Positions 1 through 11,138 of a stretch of 64,000 bases of DNA are shown piece by piece; positions within the stretch are counted from its first letter, which is position 1; each line of letters opens with the position of its first letter. The translations under genes and the position numbers were made by a program. The DNA comes from Acidimicrobiia bacterium (GTDB lineage: Bacteria > Actinomycetota > Acidimicrobiia > UBA2766): positions 1 to 64,000 of the forward strand of contig JADZDR010000049.1 of NCBI GenBank assembly GCA_020850945.1, in the 5' to 3' direction. The notes below the pieces were generated by a model. That model was not told where the DNA came from and did not search any database. It saw nothing but the letters and a program-made list of their open reading frames with translations.

Positions 1-133
1 ATTCGGCGGAGAAGCCTATCCACTCCCACAGGACCCCGGAACCAGGCCGACATCCCCCGGCCCGGTGTGACGAACACCTCGAATCGCTCGCTACCATTCC
101 CCGCAGTCCGGTCCGGCGAGGAGGGATGTGGAG

Positions 134-1819
134 ATGGAGGACCGTTTCGACGTGATCATCGTCGGTGGGGGTCACAACGGCACGACACTCGCCGCGTACC
201 TCGCCAAGTCGGGACGTTCGGTCTGCGTGCTCGAGTCCCGGCCCGAGTGCGGGGGCGGGCAGGAGAACACGGAGCCGATCCCGGGCTTTCGCATCGACCC
301 GCACGCCACTTACCTGTACGGAGCGGCTGCGCCCGGTTTCGAGCAGCTCGAGCTGGGACGGTTCGGCTACCGCCACGTCCCCTACAGGTCGACGGCAGGG
401 CTCGTGACGTCCGCCGGTGAGGCGGTGAACCTGGGCAGTCGCTGGGATCCCGAGATCGCGACGGAGAACCTCATGCGAGTCGCGCCGGGCAGCCTGGGGA
501 CGGGGATGTTGCTCGGATCCCTCCAGGGCGACCTCGCGACGGAGCTCCTGCGGGCGCTCTTCTGGACGCCCCCCTACCCGGCTGAGTTGGATGTCGACCC
601 CATGGACCTGCCGTGGGCCAAGGTGATGGACAAGTACTTCTCCGGCATGTTCAAGCCGGAGTGGCTCGAGATGAGCCTCGTCGAGCTCCTCGACGAGCTC
701 CTCGACTACGAGCCGCTCAAGACGCTGTACAGCTTCGCCGCCTGGTACTGCGGGGCGCATCCGGCGTGGGAGGGGATGGCGCTCCCCGCCCTGGGCGGGG
801 TCCTCATGTTCGGGCACAGCTCGGGGTCACCGCGGGGCGGGATGCACACCTACGCGCACGCCATCATCCGCTGCGCCCTGCACCACGGCGCCCGCATCGT
901 CACGAACAGCCCGGTCGAGCGCATCCTCGTCGAGAACGGACGGGCCGTCGGTGTCGAGCTCGCCGAAGGGTCGTCCCATCCCGGCAGGAGGATCTACGCG
1001 GACGACTTCGTCGTGTCGGCCGTGGACGTGCAGCACACGTTCCTCCAACTCGTGGACGGCTCCCATACCGACGTGTCCTTCCGCCGGCGCGTGTCGGACA
1101 TCTCCCTCAAGGGCGGCAGCCTCTACGTGGCCTCGGTCGTGTGCCGGGAGCTGCCGCGGTACGGCGACGGTGCGGACGCGTTCCCGATCGAGAAGTACCC
1201 GTCGTGCGTCGTCGTGCCCTGCGACTCACGCGAGGCCAACTTCTTCGCCCAGACCGAAGACGTCTACTCGTTCAACCGGGCGCCGCTGCTCGAGGACGAC
1301 CATCTCACGATGATGGTCTGCACGCACGACGTCTACGATCCCACGCGGGCGCCGGAGGGCTACCACGTCCTCTCACCCATCTACCTCGAGATGCCGCCGC
1401 CCCAGTACGACGTGAGTGGTGCGGCCGGCGTGAACCGCGACAAGGCGGAGATCACCGATGCGGTCCTGCGGGTCCTGCGCACGCACGCGCCGAACATGAC
1501 CGACGCCAACATCGAGCACGTCTTCGTGAACACACCGTACGATTCGGAGTTCCGCAACGCCGGTCTCACGGGCGGCAACTGGTACGCGATCCGCCAGTCC
1601 GCCGACCAGTGGTTCTCGGGCCGGCCCCTGCCCGAGCTGTCCCGATATCGCACGCCGATCGACGACCTCTACCTCTGCAACCAGACCTCGCATCCAGGCG
1701 GCCTCTGCCTCATGGCCGTCCCCTACAACCTCATGCACATCCTCATCGAGGACGGCAAGGTCGATCCCGGGCCGTGGTGGTATCCGGCGCCGTGGCACAT
1801 GCCCGCCCCGGCCGCGTGA
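134..1819 (+). CDS. Phytoene-desaturase-like FAD-dependent oxidoreductase
   Basis: This 561-residue protein opens with a dinucleotide-binding motif, VIIVGGGHNGTTLAAYLA, within the first 25 residues, followed by the acidic end of the second strand (VLESRPECGG). That is the Rossmann FAD site of the COG1233 (phytoene dehydrogenase/NAD(P)-FAD oxidoreductase) family. The C-terminal segment NQTSHPGGLCLMAVPYN resembles the conserved flavin-proximal end of the same family. I chose ATG 134 because GAGGAGGG lies about 8 nt upstream; an in-frame GTG at 128 is too close to that site. The length fits the family. The substrate is unknown: there is no phytoene synthase or other carotenoid gene nearby, so a role in lipid or polyketide oxidation is as likely. 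It converges on the molybdenum enzyme with an 18-nt gap. Confidence 0.8.
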   Translation: MEDRFDVIIVGGGHNGTTLAAYLAKSGRSVCVLESRPECGGGQENTEPIPGFRIDPHATYLYGAAAPGFEQLELGRFGYRHVPYRSTAGLVTSAGEAVNLGSRWDPEIATENLMRVAPGSLGTGMLLGSLQGDLATELLRALFWTPPYPAELDVDPMDLPWAKVMDKYFSGMFKPEWLEMSLVELLDELLDYEPLKTLYSFAAWYCGAHPAWEGMALPALGGVLMFGHSSGSPRGGMHTYAHAIIRCALHHGARIVTNSPVERILVENGRAVGVELAEGSSHPGRRIYADDFVVSAVDVQHTFLQLVDGSHTDVSFRRRVSDISLKGGSLYVASVVCRELPRYGDGADAFPIEKYPSCVVVPCDSREANFFAQTEDVYSFNRAPLLEDDHLTMMVCTHDVYDPTRAPEGYHVLSPIYLEMPPPQYDVSGAAGVNRDKAEITDAVLRVLRTHAPNMTDANIEHVFVNTPYDSEFRNAGLTGGNWYAIRQSADQWFSGRPLPELSRYRTPIDDLYLCNQTSHPGGLCLMAVPYNLMHILIEDGKVDPGPWWYPAPWHMPAPAA

Positions 1820-1837
1820 CGAGAACGCAGCGCCGGG

Positions 1838-4636
1838 TCAGGCCTTCTCGATCGAGACTCGCGTGTTCCGCATCGTCGTGCAGGGCTGCCACTGGGTCGC
1901 CCAGTAGCTGAGGTGGCCGTACCCTCCCGCGAGGTGCAGCCACTTGATCATCCCCGGTTCGGCATCGTTGGGCCCGGCCCAGTCGGGGAACTGGTAGTTG
2001 TCGAACCCGTTGTACATGACCACCTGGCCCGGTCTGGCCGTGGCGGAGGTCTTCACCGGCACGCGGAACTCGCCGCAGTCGTTGTGGACCCGTACGAGGT
2101 CGTTGTCGACGAGGCCGAGTGAAGCCGCATCCTCGTCGTTGATGACGAGATGAGCCGTGCCGCGATGGGTCTCGAGCATGAGGTCGTTCGAGATGTTGAG
2201 CGAGTGGATGCTCCATCGGTTGTGGCCGCTCGAGACCTGGAACGGATGGTCGCCGCCAATGGCAGGTGGTTCCTTGTGGCACGGCAGGTGCTCGTCCGCT
2301 TCGATGAACCACGGATGGTCGATGAGGAACTGGGCGCGCCGGCTGTACGTGGGGTAGGGCTCGCCGTTCTCGACGTGTTTGCGGAAGGGCACGAACGTCT
2401 CGTCGGGGGAGGGGTCGGTCGCCTGACCGAGGGCGCGGGGGGTGATGCCCAGGGTCTGCCAGCGGTAGTGGCCGACCTCGCGCACGTTGTCGAGGCTCGC
2501 CTCCGCCGGGATCGTGCCGACGAGGGCGGTGTCGCGCAGCATCTCGTCCACGATCGTCTCCGGGTCGGTCCAGACGCCGTTCGCCGTATACGCCGCATGC
2601 ATGTTCGCGGCGTTGAAGACCTGTCCGGTCTGTGCCTTGAACGGGTCGACGCCCCGTGCCTTGGCGCGCTCCTCGACCTTCTCGGCTATACGGCGGAACG
2701 CCTCCCACTCGTCCACGCATTCGCCGGGTGGTTCGACCGCCTTGTCACAGAAGGTGAGGTTCATCACGTGCGTGCTCGGGATGCCGAAGCCGATCTTCTC
2801 GTACTGCTGCGACATGGGCAGGACGATGTCGCTGTGAGCTGCGGTCGCGCTCATCTTGACTTCGAGCGTCACGACCATGCGGAGGAGCGGCCAGAGGTGT
2901 TCGAGGAGCATCTTCGAGCCACCCCGTGTGCGGCGCAGCACGTTCCCGCCACACTCGATGAGGACACGAGGCGGCTGCTCAGCGCGGGGATAGTCGACCG
3001 CCCTCCACCAACCCGACTCGACAGCCTCGTCGAAGTACTCGCGGAACGGACGTGGCATCGAGGGGTCGTGCCACTCCTGTCTCTCCCACGCGTCCTGGTA
3101 TCCGGCGAAGCGGTACCAGAGGAAGACGGGAGGGACGAATCCCATGCCCTGGCCGCCCATGAGTCCACCCCGAGCAGCCTCGATCGAGAAGATCTTCGGT
3201 GTGAGAGTCGGATCGGCCGCGAGCGCCGCATCCATCGTCATGTCGCGCAGATCGAGGATCGCAGCCACGTTCTCGGGACCGCGCTGCGTCTTCAAGGCGA
3301 ACATCATCATGCCGTCGAAGTAGCCCGCGCCCCACGCCCGCATGCCGGTCCCGTGCTTGCCCCAGTTTCCGGTCAGGGCGAGGAGGAGGATCTGTGATCG
3401 CTCGATGAGGTCGCCGTGGTAGTGCTTGGATGCCTGGTTGAGGGAGCCGAGGATGTTCGTCGGTCGGGTGGCGATCTTGCACGCGAGGTCGCGGATGGCG
3501 TCGGCGTGCAGGTTGCAGATCTCGGCCGCGCGCTCGGGTGTGTACTCCTCGAGGCGGGCCTTGACCTGCTCGAAGACGGTTGTCACGGCGCGCGGCCCCG
3601 TGAGCGTCTCGATCGTGAAGGTCCCCTCGAGGGCAGGAGTGACCTCGCCCCACTCGAGGGTGCCACGGGGGGCGTCGACGGGTGCTGCCGTGGCTGCGTC
3701 CCATGCGATGAGCTGCTCCTCGCTGCCGCCCGCGGTGAGATCCGATCGGCGCAGGTAGCGGTTCGTGGCCGGGTCGACGAGGAGCGGGAGATCGGTCTGC
3801 TCCAAGACGAAGTCACGGTCGACGAGGCCTTCGTCGATGACGACCTTGCACATCGCGAGGGCGAGAGCGGCGTCGGTGCCGGGGCGCACGGGCAGGTGCC
3901 CGTCGGCGTTGACGGCCGACGGGCTCACGTCGGGCGCGATCGTCCACACCTCGCAGCCCCGATACCGGGCTTCGGTGATGAAGTGGTAATGGGGGATCCG
4001 TGTATAGGCAGGGTTGCCGAACCAGATGAGGAACACGCCCGAGTGGAACCAGTCGTCGATGCTGCTCACGGGGTCGAACGTGCCCCACGTGAGGTAGTGG
4101 CCGGCCGCGAAGTCGTTCATCTCGGCGTTGAGGTCGGTCGTGAGACCGGCGCAGAGCGCCATGAACTTGCCACGGCCGGCGAGGGCGAGCGTGCCCAGGT
4201 TGCAGCCGGACGGCGCGAGGATCGCCTCGGGACCGATCTCCTCGGCGGCGTCGAGGATCGCGTCGGCAACGTCGGTGCACGCCTCGTCCCAACTGATCCG
4301 CTCCCACCGGCCCTCACCCCGCTCCCCCACACGCCGCAGCGGGTAGAGGACGCGTTCCTCGCTGTCGAGCATGCGGGTCCACCCCATGCCCTTCTGGCAC
4401 CCCATCGGGTTCATGTCGGGGACGCCCTCCATGACCGTGGGGAACGACCCGGCCGACTCCTCGCGGACGACCTTTCCGTTCGCCATGTAGACCTTGAGGG
4501 GACAGTTGCCCGGGTAGCAGTCGATGCAGTGGGATGCCCACTTCACCTCGTCCCACGTCCAGCGGCTCCGGTACGACGCCTCGCTTCCGGCCACTTCCCT
4601 ACCCCGGGTAGTGGTCACGCCGTTGCCGTCCGCCAT
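1838..4636 (-). CDS. NarG-like (type II DMSO reductase family) molybdopterin oxidoreductase
   Basis: The 932-residue protein has an N-terminal [4Fe-4S] motif, HCIDCYPGNC, with a fourth Cys at residue 80 (MNPMGC). It aligns with the H-x3-C-x3-C site of NarG, but has x4 spacing and an extra Cys next to the His. The stretch NDFAAGHYLTWGTFD matches the NarG segment carrying the Asp ligand to molybdenum, and VRPGTDAALALAM is the conserved pterin-binding segment. I infer the Mo-bisPGD type II group (nitrate reductase, ethylbenzene dehydrogenase and similar enzymes). The ATG at 4636 has GAGGAGG 6 nt upstream; an in-frame ATG 51 nt further up lacks a ribosome site. No Tat signal is visible, so it is probably cytoplasmic. 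No Fe-S beta or membrane gamma subunit is encoded next to it. The substrate cannot be read from sequence. Confidence 0.85.
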   Translation of the reverse strand: MADGNGVTTTRGREVAGSEASYRSRWTWDEVKWASHCIDCYPGNCPLKVYMANGKVVREESAGSFPTVMEGVPDMNPMGCQKGMGWTRMLDSEERVLYPLRRVGERGEGRWERISWDEACTDVADAILDAAEEIGPEAILAPSGCNLGTLALAGRGKFMALCAGLTTDLNAEMNDFAAGHYLTWGTFDPVSSIDDWFHSGVFLIWFGNPAYTRIPHYHFITEARYRGCEVWTIAPDVSPSAVNADGHLPVRPGTDAALALAMCKVVIDEGLVDRDFVLEQTDLPLLVDPATNRYLRRSDLTAGGSEEQLIAWDAATAAPVDAPRGTLEWGEVTPALEGTFTIETLTGPRAVTTVFEQVKARLEEYTPERAAEICNLHADAIRDLACKIATRPTNILGSLNQASKHYHGDLIERSQILLLALTGNWGKHGTGMRAWGAGYFDGMMMFALKTQRGPENVAAILDLRDMTMDAALAADPTLTPKIFSIEAARGGLMGGQGMGFVPPVFLWYRFAGYQDAWERQEWHDPSMPRPFREYFDEAVESGWWRAVDYPRAEQPPRVLIECGGNVLRRTRGGSKMLLEHLWPLLRMVVTLEVKMSATAAHSDIVLPMSQQYEKIGFGIPSTHVMNLTFCDKAVEPPGECVDEWEAFRRIAEKVEERAKARGVDPFKAQTGQVFNAANMHAAYTANGVWTDPETIVDEMLRDTALVGTIPAEASLDNVREVGHYRWQTLGITPRALGQATDPSPDETFVPFRKHVENGEPYPTYSRRAQFLIDHPWFIEADEHLPCHKEPPAIGGDHPFQVSSGHNRWSIHSLNISNDLMLETHRGTAHLVINDEDAASLGLVDNDLVRVHNDCGEFRVPVKTSATARPGQVVMYNGFDNYQFPDWAGPNDAEPGMIKWLHLAGGYGHLSYWATQWQPCTTMRNTRVSIEKA

Positions 4637-4687
4637 CAGAGCCTCCTCGGTCGCACAGGCAGAGAAAGCTATCCGATGACCACCCAA

Positions 4688-4729
4688 CTGGGTACCTGAG
4701 CGGCGATATATCGCCGCTCAGGTACCCAG
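4688..4729. repeat. 42-nt perfect palindrome, probable terminator of amt-glnK
   Basis: Two 21-nt arms, 4688-4708 and 4709-4729, are exact reverse complements with no spacer. The arms start with CTGGGTACCTGAGCGG. The element begins 17 nt past the glnK stop on the minus strand and lies 52 nt upstream of the molybdenum-enzyme start. It would form a very stable hairpin at the 3' end of the amt-glnK message. There is no clear T-run after it, so intrinsic termination is not assured. A dimeric-regulator site for the downstream gene is the alternative. Confidence 0.6.
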
Positions 4730-4745
4730 AGAGGGGGGTGTTGGC

Positions 4746-6759
<2,014 letters not shown>

Positions 6760-6840
6760 GAGATCTCTCCCTGTTCGAGGTTCCTGGGACGGGCCTCGTT
6801 GCACTGACGTCCCACGTCGCCGCCACGGTAAGGGACAAGG

Positions 6841-6878
6841 ATTTCCGGTTCGTGATGCACACGTTGCGGTTGCGTGAC
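6841..6878 (-). promoter_or_regulatory. GlnR-like nitrogen-control box upstream of amt-glnK
   Basis: On the minus strand the sequence reads GTCAC-N6-GCAAC-N6-ATCAC-N6-GAAAT. The actinobacterial GlnR consensus is two repeats of gTnAC-N6-GaAAc, and all four half-sites are present with exact N6 spacing. The box ends 82 nt before the amt start codon, an activating position. It also lies upstream of the divergent cydA promoter. I infer GlnR binding by pattern only. Confidence 0.6.
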
Positions 6879-6896
6879 CGCTCTGTTTCGGCCGCG

Positions 6897-6925
6897 TTTC
6901 AACCGGCCCGGAGTGGGTCTACGCT
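6897..6925 (+). promoter_or_regulatory. Probable cydABDC promoter
   Basis: TTTCAA (6897-6902) and TACGCT (6920-6925) are separated by 17 nt. The expected transcript start is about 6932, only a few bases before the cydA ATG at 6938. No Shine-Dalgarno sequence precedes that ATG, so the message is probably almost leaderless. Confidence 0.5.
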
Positions 6926-6937
6926 TCGCGGCGAACC

Positions 6938-8347
6938 ATGAGCAGAGTCGATCTCGCCCGCCTCCAGTTCGCCACGACCTCCCTGTACCACTTCCTCTTC
7001 GTGCCCTTCACGATCGGCATGGCGTGCCTGATTGCGATCATGCAGACCGCGTGGCATCGGACCGGCAAGGACGAGTGGTACCGGCTCACTCGTTTCTTCG
7101 GCCGCATCCTCCTCATCGGTGTCGCGGTCGGTGTCGCGACCGGACTCGTACAGGAGTTCCAGTTCGGGATGAACTGGTCCGCCTACTCGCGTTTCGTGGG
7201 TGACGTGTTCGGCGCCCCCCTCGCGATCGAGGGGCTGGCGGCGTTCTTCCTCGAATCCACGTTCCTGGGGATCTGGTACTTCGGCTGGGGCCGCCTCTCG
7301 CCGCGCCTCCACCTCGCCACCATCTACCTCGTCGCGATCGGGACCATCCTGTCCGCCGCGTTCATCCTCGCCGCGAACTCGTGGATGCAGGATCCGACCG
7401 GCTACTCGATCAACCCCGAGACGGGGCGCGCCCAACTCGAGAGCATCGGCGCTCTCTTCACGGAGAAGATCTTCCTGTGGGCACTTCCCCACACGCTCCT
7501 CGCCTCGATCGTGACGGCGGCGGGAGTCCTACTCGCCGTCTCGTGCTGGCATCTCCTGCGCAGCCGGGAGGCCGGGGCCTTCCGGCGGTCGGCCGCCCTC
7601 GCGTTGGTCGTCCTATTCCCCGCGGTCGGACTCACCCTCATGACCGGCGCCCGCCTCGCAGTCACCGTGACCGAGCTCCAGCCCATGAAGACGGCGGCGA
7701 TGGAGGCGCTCTGGAACACGGAACAGCCCGCCTCGTTCTCGCTCTTCCAGATCGGCGGCATGACCGAGAACGACCAGGCTCCGACGTTCGCGATCGAGAT
7801 CCCGCACCTCCTGTCCGTGCTCGCCACGAACAGCTGGGACGGGGAGGTCGAGGGCATGAACGAAGTGCAGGCCGACAGTGTCGCCGAGTACGGCGAGGGA
7901 AGCTACGTACCCATGGTCCCCTTCTCGTACTGGGGTCTGCGCGTCATGGCCTACCTCGGCATGTGGATGCTCGCCGTATCGGGCGTGGGTCTCCTCCTCC
8001 TGTGGCGGCGCCGCCTGCCCGACACCCGCTGGTACCTGCACGTGGCCGTCTGGAGCGCGGCCGCTCCGTTCCTCATGAATACGGGCGGTTGGCTCCTCGC
8101 CGAGACAGGGCGTCAACCCTGGATCGTGTGGGGCCTGCTCGAGACCGCCGACGCCGAATCCCCGAGTGTGTCCACGGCGCAGGTCGCGTTCACGCTCGGC
8201 TTCTTCCTCGTCCTCTACGCGGCCCTCACGTTCCTGGCGTGGTGGTGGATCAGGAAGTACGGGCGCCGGGATCTCGATCCCGCCCCACCCCCGTCCTCGG
8301 ATGCGGGCCCCCCGAGCGCGTCCGAGGCACCGGTCATGTCCTACTGA
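6938..8347 (+). CDS. cydA: Cytochrome bd ubiquinol oxidase subunit I
   Basis: The 469-residue membrane protein is the catalytic, haem-bearing subunit of the cytochrome bd quinol oxidase, which reduces O2 to water at low oxygen without pumping protons. His18 in LYHFLFVPFTIG is the haem b595/d-side ligand. The His in LWALPHTLLAS fits the haem b558 ligand, and GRQPWIVWG is the hallmark near the quinol site. The quinol loop is short, as is usual outside enterobacteria. It starts the four-gene operon cydABDC; the 11-nt gap to cydB and overlaps downstream indicate one transcript. There is no separate ribosome site at the ATG. Confidence 0.97.
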   Translation: MSRVDLARLQFATTSLYHFLFVPFTIGMACLIAIMQTAWHRTGKDEWYRLTRFFGRILLIGVAVGVATGLVQEFQFGMNWSAYSRFVGDVFGAPLAIEGLAAFFLESTFLGIWYFGWGRLSPRLHLATIYLVAIGTILSAAFILAANSWMQDPTGYSINPETGRAQLESIGALFTEKIFLWALPHTLLASIVTAAGVLLAVSCWHLLRSREAGAFRRSAALALVVLFPAVGLTLMTGARLAVTVTELQPMKTAAMEALWNTEQPASFSLFQIGGMTENDQAPTFAIEIPHLLSVLATNSWDGEVEGMNEVQADSVAEYGEGSYVPMVPFSYWGLRVMAYLGMWMLAVSGVGLLLLWRRRLPDTRWYLHVAVWSAAAPFLMNTGGWLLAETGRQPWIVWGLLETADAESPSVSTAQVAFTLGFFLVLYAALTFLAWWWIRKYGRRDLDPAPPPSSDAGPPSASEAPVMSY

Positions 8348-8358
8348 GGGAGTCGAGG

Positions 8359-9405
8359 TTGGCCCTCCAGACGGTCTGGTTCGCGCTCATAACCGTGTTG
8401 TGGGCGGGCTTCTTCGTGCTCGAGGGATTCGATTTCGGAGTCGGAATGCTCGTACCGGTCCTCGGCCGGGACGACACGGACCGGCGTGTGCTGCGCGCGA
8501 CCGTCGCCCCCGTCTGGGACGGGAACGAGGTGTGGCTCGTCGTGGCCGGCGCCGCGATGTTCGCAGCCTTCCCCGACTGGTACGCGACGATGTTCTCCGC
8601 CTTCTATCTCCCTCTCTTCGCGGTCCTCCTCGGCCTCATCCTGCGGGCCTGCGCCTTCGAGTTCCGTGACAAGTCGACGCACCTCCATTGGCGGCGCACG
8701 TGGGACTGGCTCATGGGCGTCTCCAGTCTCCTCGTGCCCCTCCTCGTCGGCGTTGCTTTCGGGGGACTTCTCGGCGGGCTCCCCATCGACGGCAGCATGG
8801 AGTTCGCCGGTGACTTCACCGATCTCGTGCAGCCGTATGCGCTCTACAGCGGACTCACCTTCGCCTCGCTCTGCCTCGTGCAGGGCTTCGCGTTCCTGCG
8901 TCTCAAGACCGCTGATTCCCTCGCGCGGGCGGCCACGCGGGGGGTTCGTGTGTCCGCGAGCGTCTGTGCGGTACTGGTCGTCGGATTCGTTATCTGGACG
9001 CAGGCCGTGTCGGACCGTGGAGTCATTCCCGGCGCGGGCTTCTGGTTGGCCCTCACGTTCACGGTTGCAGCCGCGATCCTGGCGTGGGAGAAGGAACATG
9101 CCGGCTGGGTGTTCGCGTGCAGTTCGGCCGCGATCGCGTTCACGACGATCGGGTTCTTCGCGACCTTGCACCCCAACCTCATGATCTCCTCGACCGGGCC
9201 GGCCAACAGCATCACGATCGCCGACAGCTCGTCTTCGTACACGCTCACCGTCATGACCGTGATTGCGGCCGTAATGGTGCCCGTGGTCGTGCTCTACCAG
9301 GCGTGGACGTATTGGGTGTTCCGCCAGCGTGTGCGGCGTAGGGACGTGGGTGGCGCGATCGAGGAGGCGGCCTCGACCGGCACGCGAGAGGACGTCTCGC
9401 CGTGA
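8359..9405 (+). CDS. cydB: Cytochrome bd ubiquinol oxidase subunit II
   Basis: The 348-residue subunit II starts LALQTVWFALITVLWAGFFVLEGFDFG, with the family motif FVLEGFDFGVG and then APVWDGNEVWLVVAGAAMF. I place the start at TTG 8359 because the homologous N-terminus begins there and TGAGGGAGTCGAGG lies just upstream. The open frame extends far upstream only because GC-rich DNA lacks stops. Eight to nine hydrophobic segments are visible. It scaffolds the haems of CydA. The stop overlaps the GTG start of cydD by four bases (GTGA), so translation is coupled. Confidence 0.96.
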   Translation: MALQTVWFALITVLWAGFFVLEGFDFGVGMLVPVLGRDDTDRRVLRATVAPVWDGNEVWLVVAGAAMFAAFPDWYATMFSAFYLPLFAVLLGLILRACAFEFRDKSTHLHWRRTWDWLMGVSSLLVPLLVGVAFGGLLGGLPIDGSMEFAGDFTDLVQPYALYSGLTFASLCLVQGFAFLRLKTADSLARAATRGVRVSASVCAVLVVGFVIWTQAVSDRGVIPGAGFWLALTFTVAAAILAWEKEHAGWVFACSSAAIAFTTIGFFATLHPNLMISSTGPANSITIADSSSSYTLTVMTVIAAVMVPVVVLYQAWTYWVFRQRVRRRDVGGAIEEAASTGTREDVSP

Positions 9406-11138
9406 CGGACACCGCAGATCGCCGGCTCAGGCCATTCGACCGCCGTCTCCTGCGTCGCGTCCGTGCCGTGCGGCGCGTTCTCGCCGTCGACATCGCCGCC
9501 GGTCTGGCCGGCACCGTGCTCCTCCTGGCACAGGCGACCCTGCTCGCGACGGCAGTCTCCGTCGTGGTGGAACCACGAGGACATGCTGTGGCCGGCCTGC
9601 TCGCGACCCTCGCCGCGGTCGTGGTCATCCGGGCCGGTCTCGCGTGGACGGTCGAAGTGAGCGGGCGACGCGCAGCGACGACCGTCATGTCGGAGCTGCG
9701 CCGCGACCTCGTCGCCTTGCGGCTGCGTCCGGAGGACGGGGGCGGCCGGGACGCCCCCACTCACGAAGGCGCGAACAGCGAGATCGTCATGTCGGCGGTG
9801 CAGGGTGTGGACGGACTCGAGACGTATCTCGCCCGTTACCTGCCACAGGTCGTTCTCGCTGTGACGGTGCCGGTCGCCGTCCTCGTCTGGAGCGCAGCCG
9901 TCGACCTCACTTCGACACTCGTCATGCTCGTCACACTCCCCGTCGTACCGCTGTTCATGGTCCTCATCGGCCGCTCAGCGGCAGCGCGGGCACGCGCGAA
10001 CTGGGAGGCCCTCCTCGCCCTCTCGGCGCATTTCCTCGACGTCGTACGTGGCCTTCCCACGCTGCGAGCCTTCAACCGGGGGCGGGCACAGGTGACCAGG
10101 ATCGCCGAGACCACCGACGCGTACCGGCGCACGACGATGGGCACGCTGCGCCTCGCCTTCCTGTCGGGACTCGTGCTCGACTTCGCCGCCACCCTGTCCA
10201 CAGCCCTCGTCGCTGTGACGCTCGGCGTGCGGCTCGTGGGAGGGACCCTCGGTCTGCGACCCGCGCTGACCGTGCTCCTGCTCGTACCGGAGCTGTACGC
10301 CCCGGTCCGGGCGCTCGGCACCCTCTTCCACGCGAGCGCGGACGGACTCGCCGCGACCGAACGCATGCTCGGGGCGCTCGACGCGGGCGACACGCCGCGT
10401 GAGCCGACGGCCGCACAACCCCGTCTTCTGCCACTGGTTCCACCGGCCCCGCCCGTGTCGCTGCGCGGGGTGACAGTGACTTTCGCCGCCCGAAGCAGGG
10501 CGGCACTCGCCGGGGTCGACCTCGAGGTCGGCCCCGGCGAGCTGGTCGCGGTTCTCGGTCCGAGTGGAGCCGGGAAGACCACTCTTGCCCGCGTCGTGCT
10601 CGGTTTGACTCAGCCCGAGACCGGAGCCGTGGAGATCGACGGCATGTCCCCGGTCACCTGTGGACTGGACGCGTGGCGTCGCCGACTCGCATGGCTACCT
10701 CAGCACCCGTGTCTCCTCACGGCGCCGATCAGCGACAACATCTCGCTGGGACGGCCCCACGCGGGCCGGACCGAGGTCGCCGAGGCCGCGAAGCGGGCGG
10801 GCGCACACGAGTTCATCTGCCGCCTCGCTCAGGGCTACGACACCGTCGTCGGGGCGGGGGGTGTGCGCCTGTCACCGGGCGAGCAGCGGCGCGTCGGGCT
10901 TGCCCGCGCCCTCCTCCGTGGCGCACCCGTGCTCGTCCTGGATGAGCCGACCGCCCATGTCGACCGGGAGACGGCACGGGCGATCGCGATGACCCTGGAC
11001 CGGCTCCGCGGCACGTGCTCGACGCTCGTGATCACCCACGACTCCGACGTGGCCGCCGTCGCCGACCGTGTCGTGCATCTCGAGGGCGGCTGCATCCGCA
11101 CACCTGCGAGCGGGGCGGCGGCGGGAGTGGCACGATGA
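9402..11138 (+). CDS. cydD: Thiol reductant ABC exporter subunit CydD
   Basis: The 578-residue half-transporter has an N-terminal six-helix membrane domain (about residues 20-310) and a C-terminal ATPase domain. The ATPase has Walker A GPSGAGKTT, a signature reading LSPGEQ in place of LSGGQ, Walker B VLVLDEPTA and the H-loop THDSD. CydDC exports cysteine or glutathione (and interacts with haem), which is needed to assemble cytochrome bd. Its position directly after cydB supports the assignment over other ABC exporters. The GTG start overlaps the cydB stop, and its own stop overlaps the cydC ATG. Confidence 0.93.
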   Translation: MTDTADRRLRPFDRRLLRRVRAVRRVLAVDIAAGLAGTVLLLAQATLLATAVSVVVEPRGHAVAGLLATLAAVVVIRAGLAWTVEVSGRRAATTVMSELRRDLVALRLRPEDGGGRDAPTHEGANSEIVMSAVQGVDGLETYLARYLPQVVLAVTVPVAVLVWSAAVDLTSTLVMLVTLPVVPLFMVLIGRSAAARARANWEALLALSAHFLDVVRGLPTLRAFNRGRAQVTRIAETTDAYRRTTMGTLRLAFLSGLVLDFAATLSTALVAVTLGVRLVGGTLGLRPALTVLLLVPELYAPVRALGTLFHASADGLAATERMLGALDAGDTPREPTAAQPRLLPLVPPAPPVSLRGVTVTFAARSRAALAGVDLEVGPGELVAVLGPSGAGKTTLARVVLGLTQPETGAVEIDGMSPVTCGLDAWRRRLAWLPQHPCLLTAPISDNISLGRPHAGRTEVAEAAKRAGAHEFICRLAQGYDTVVGAGGVRLSPGEQRRVGLARALLRGAPVLVLDEPTAHVDRETARAIAMTLDRLRGTCSTLVITHDSDVAAVADRVVHLEGGCIRTPASGAAAGVAR

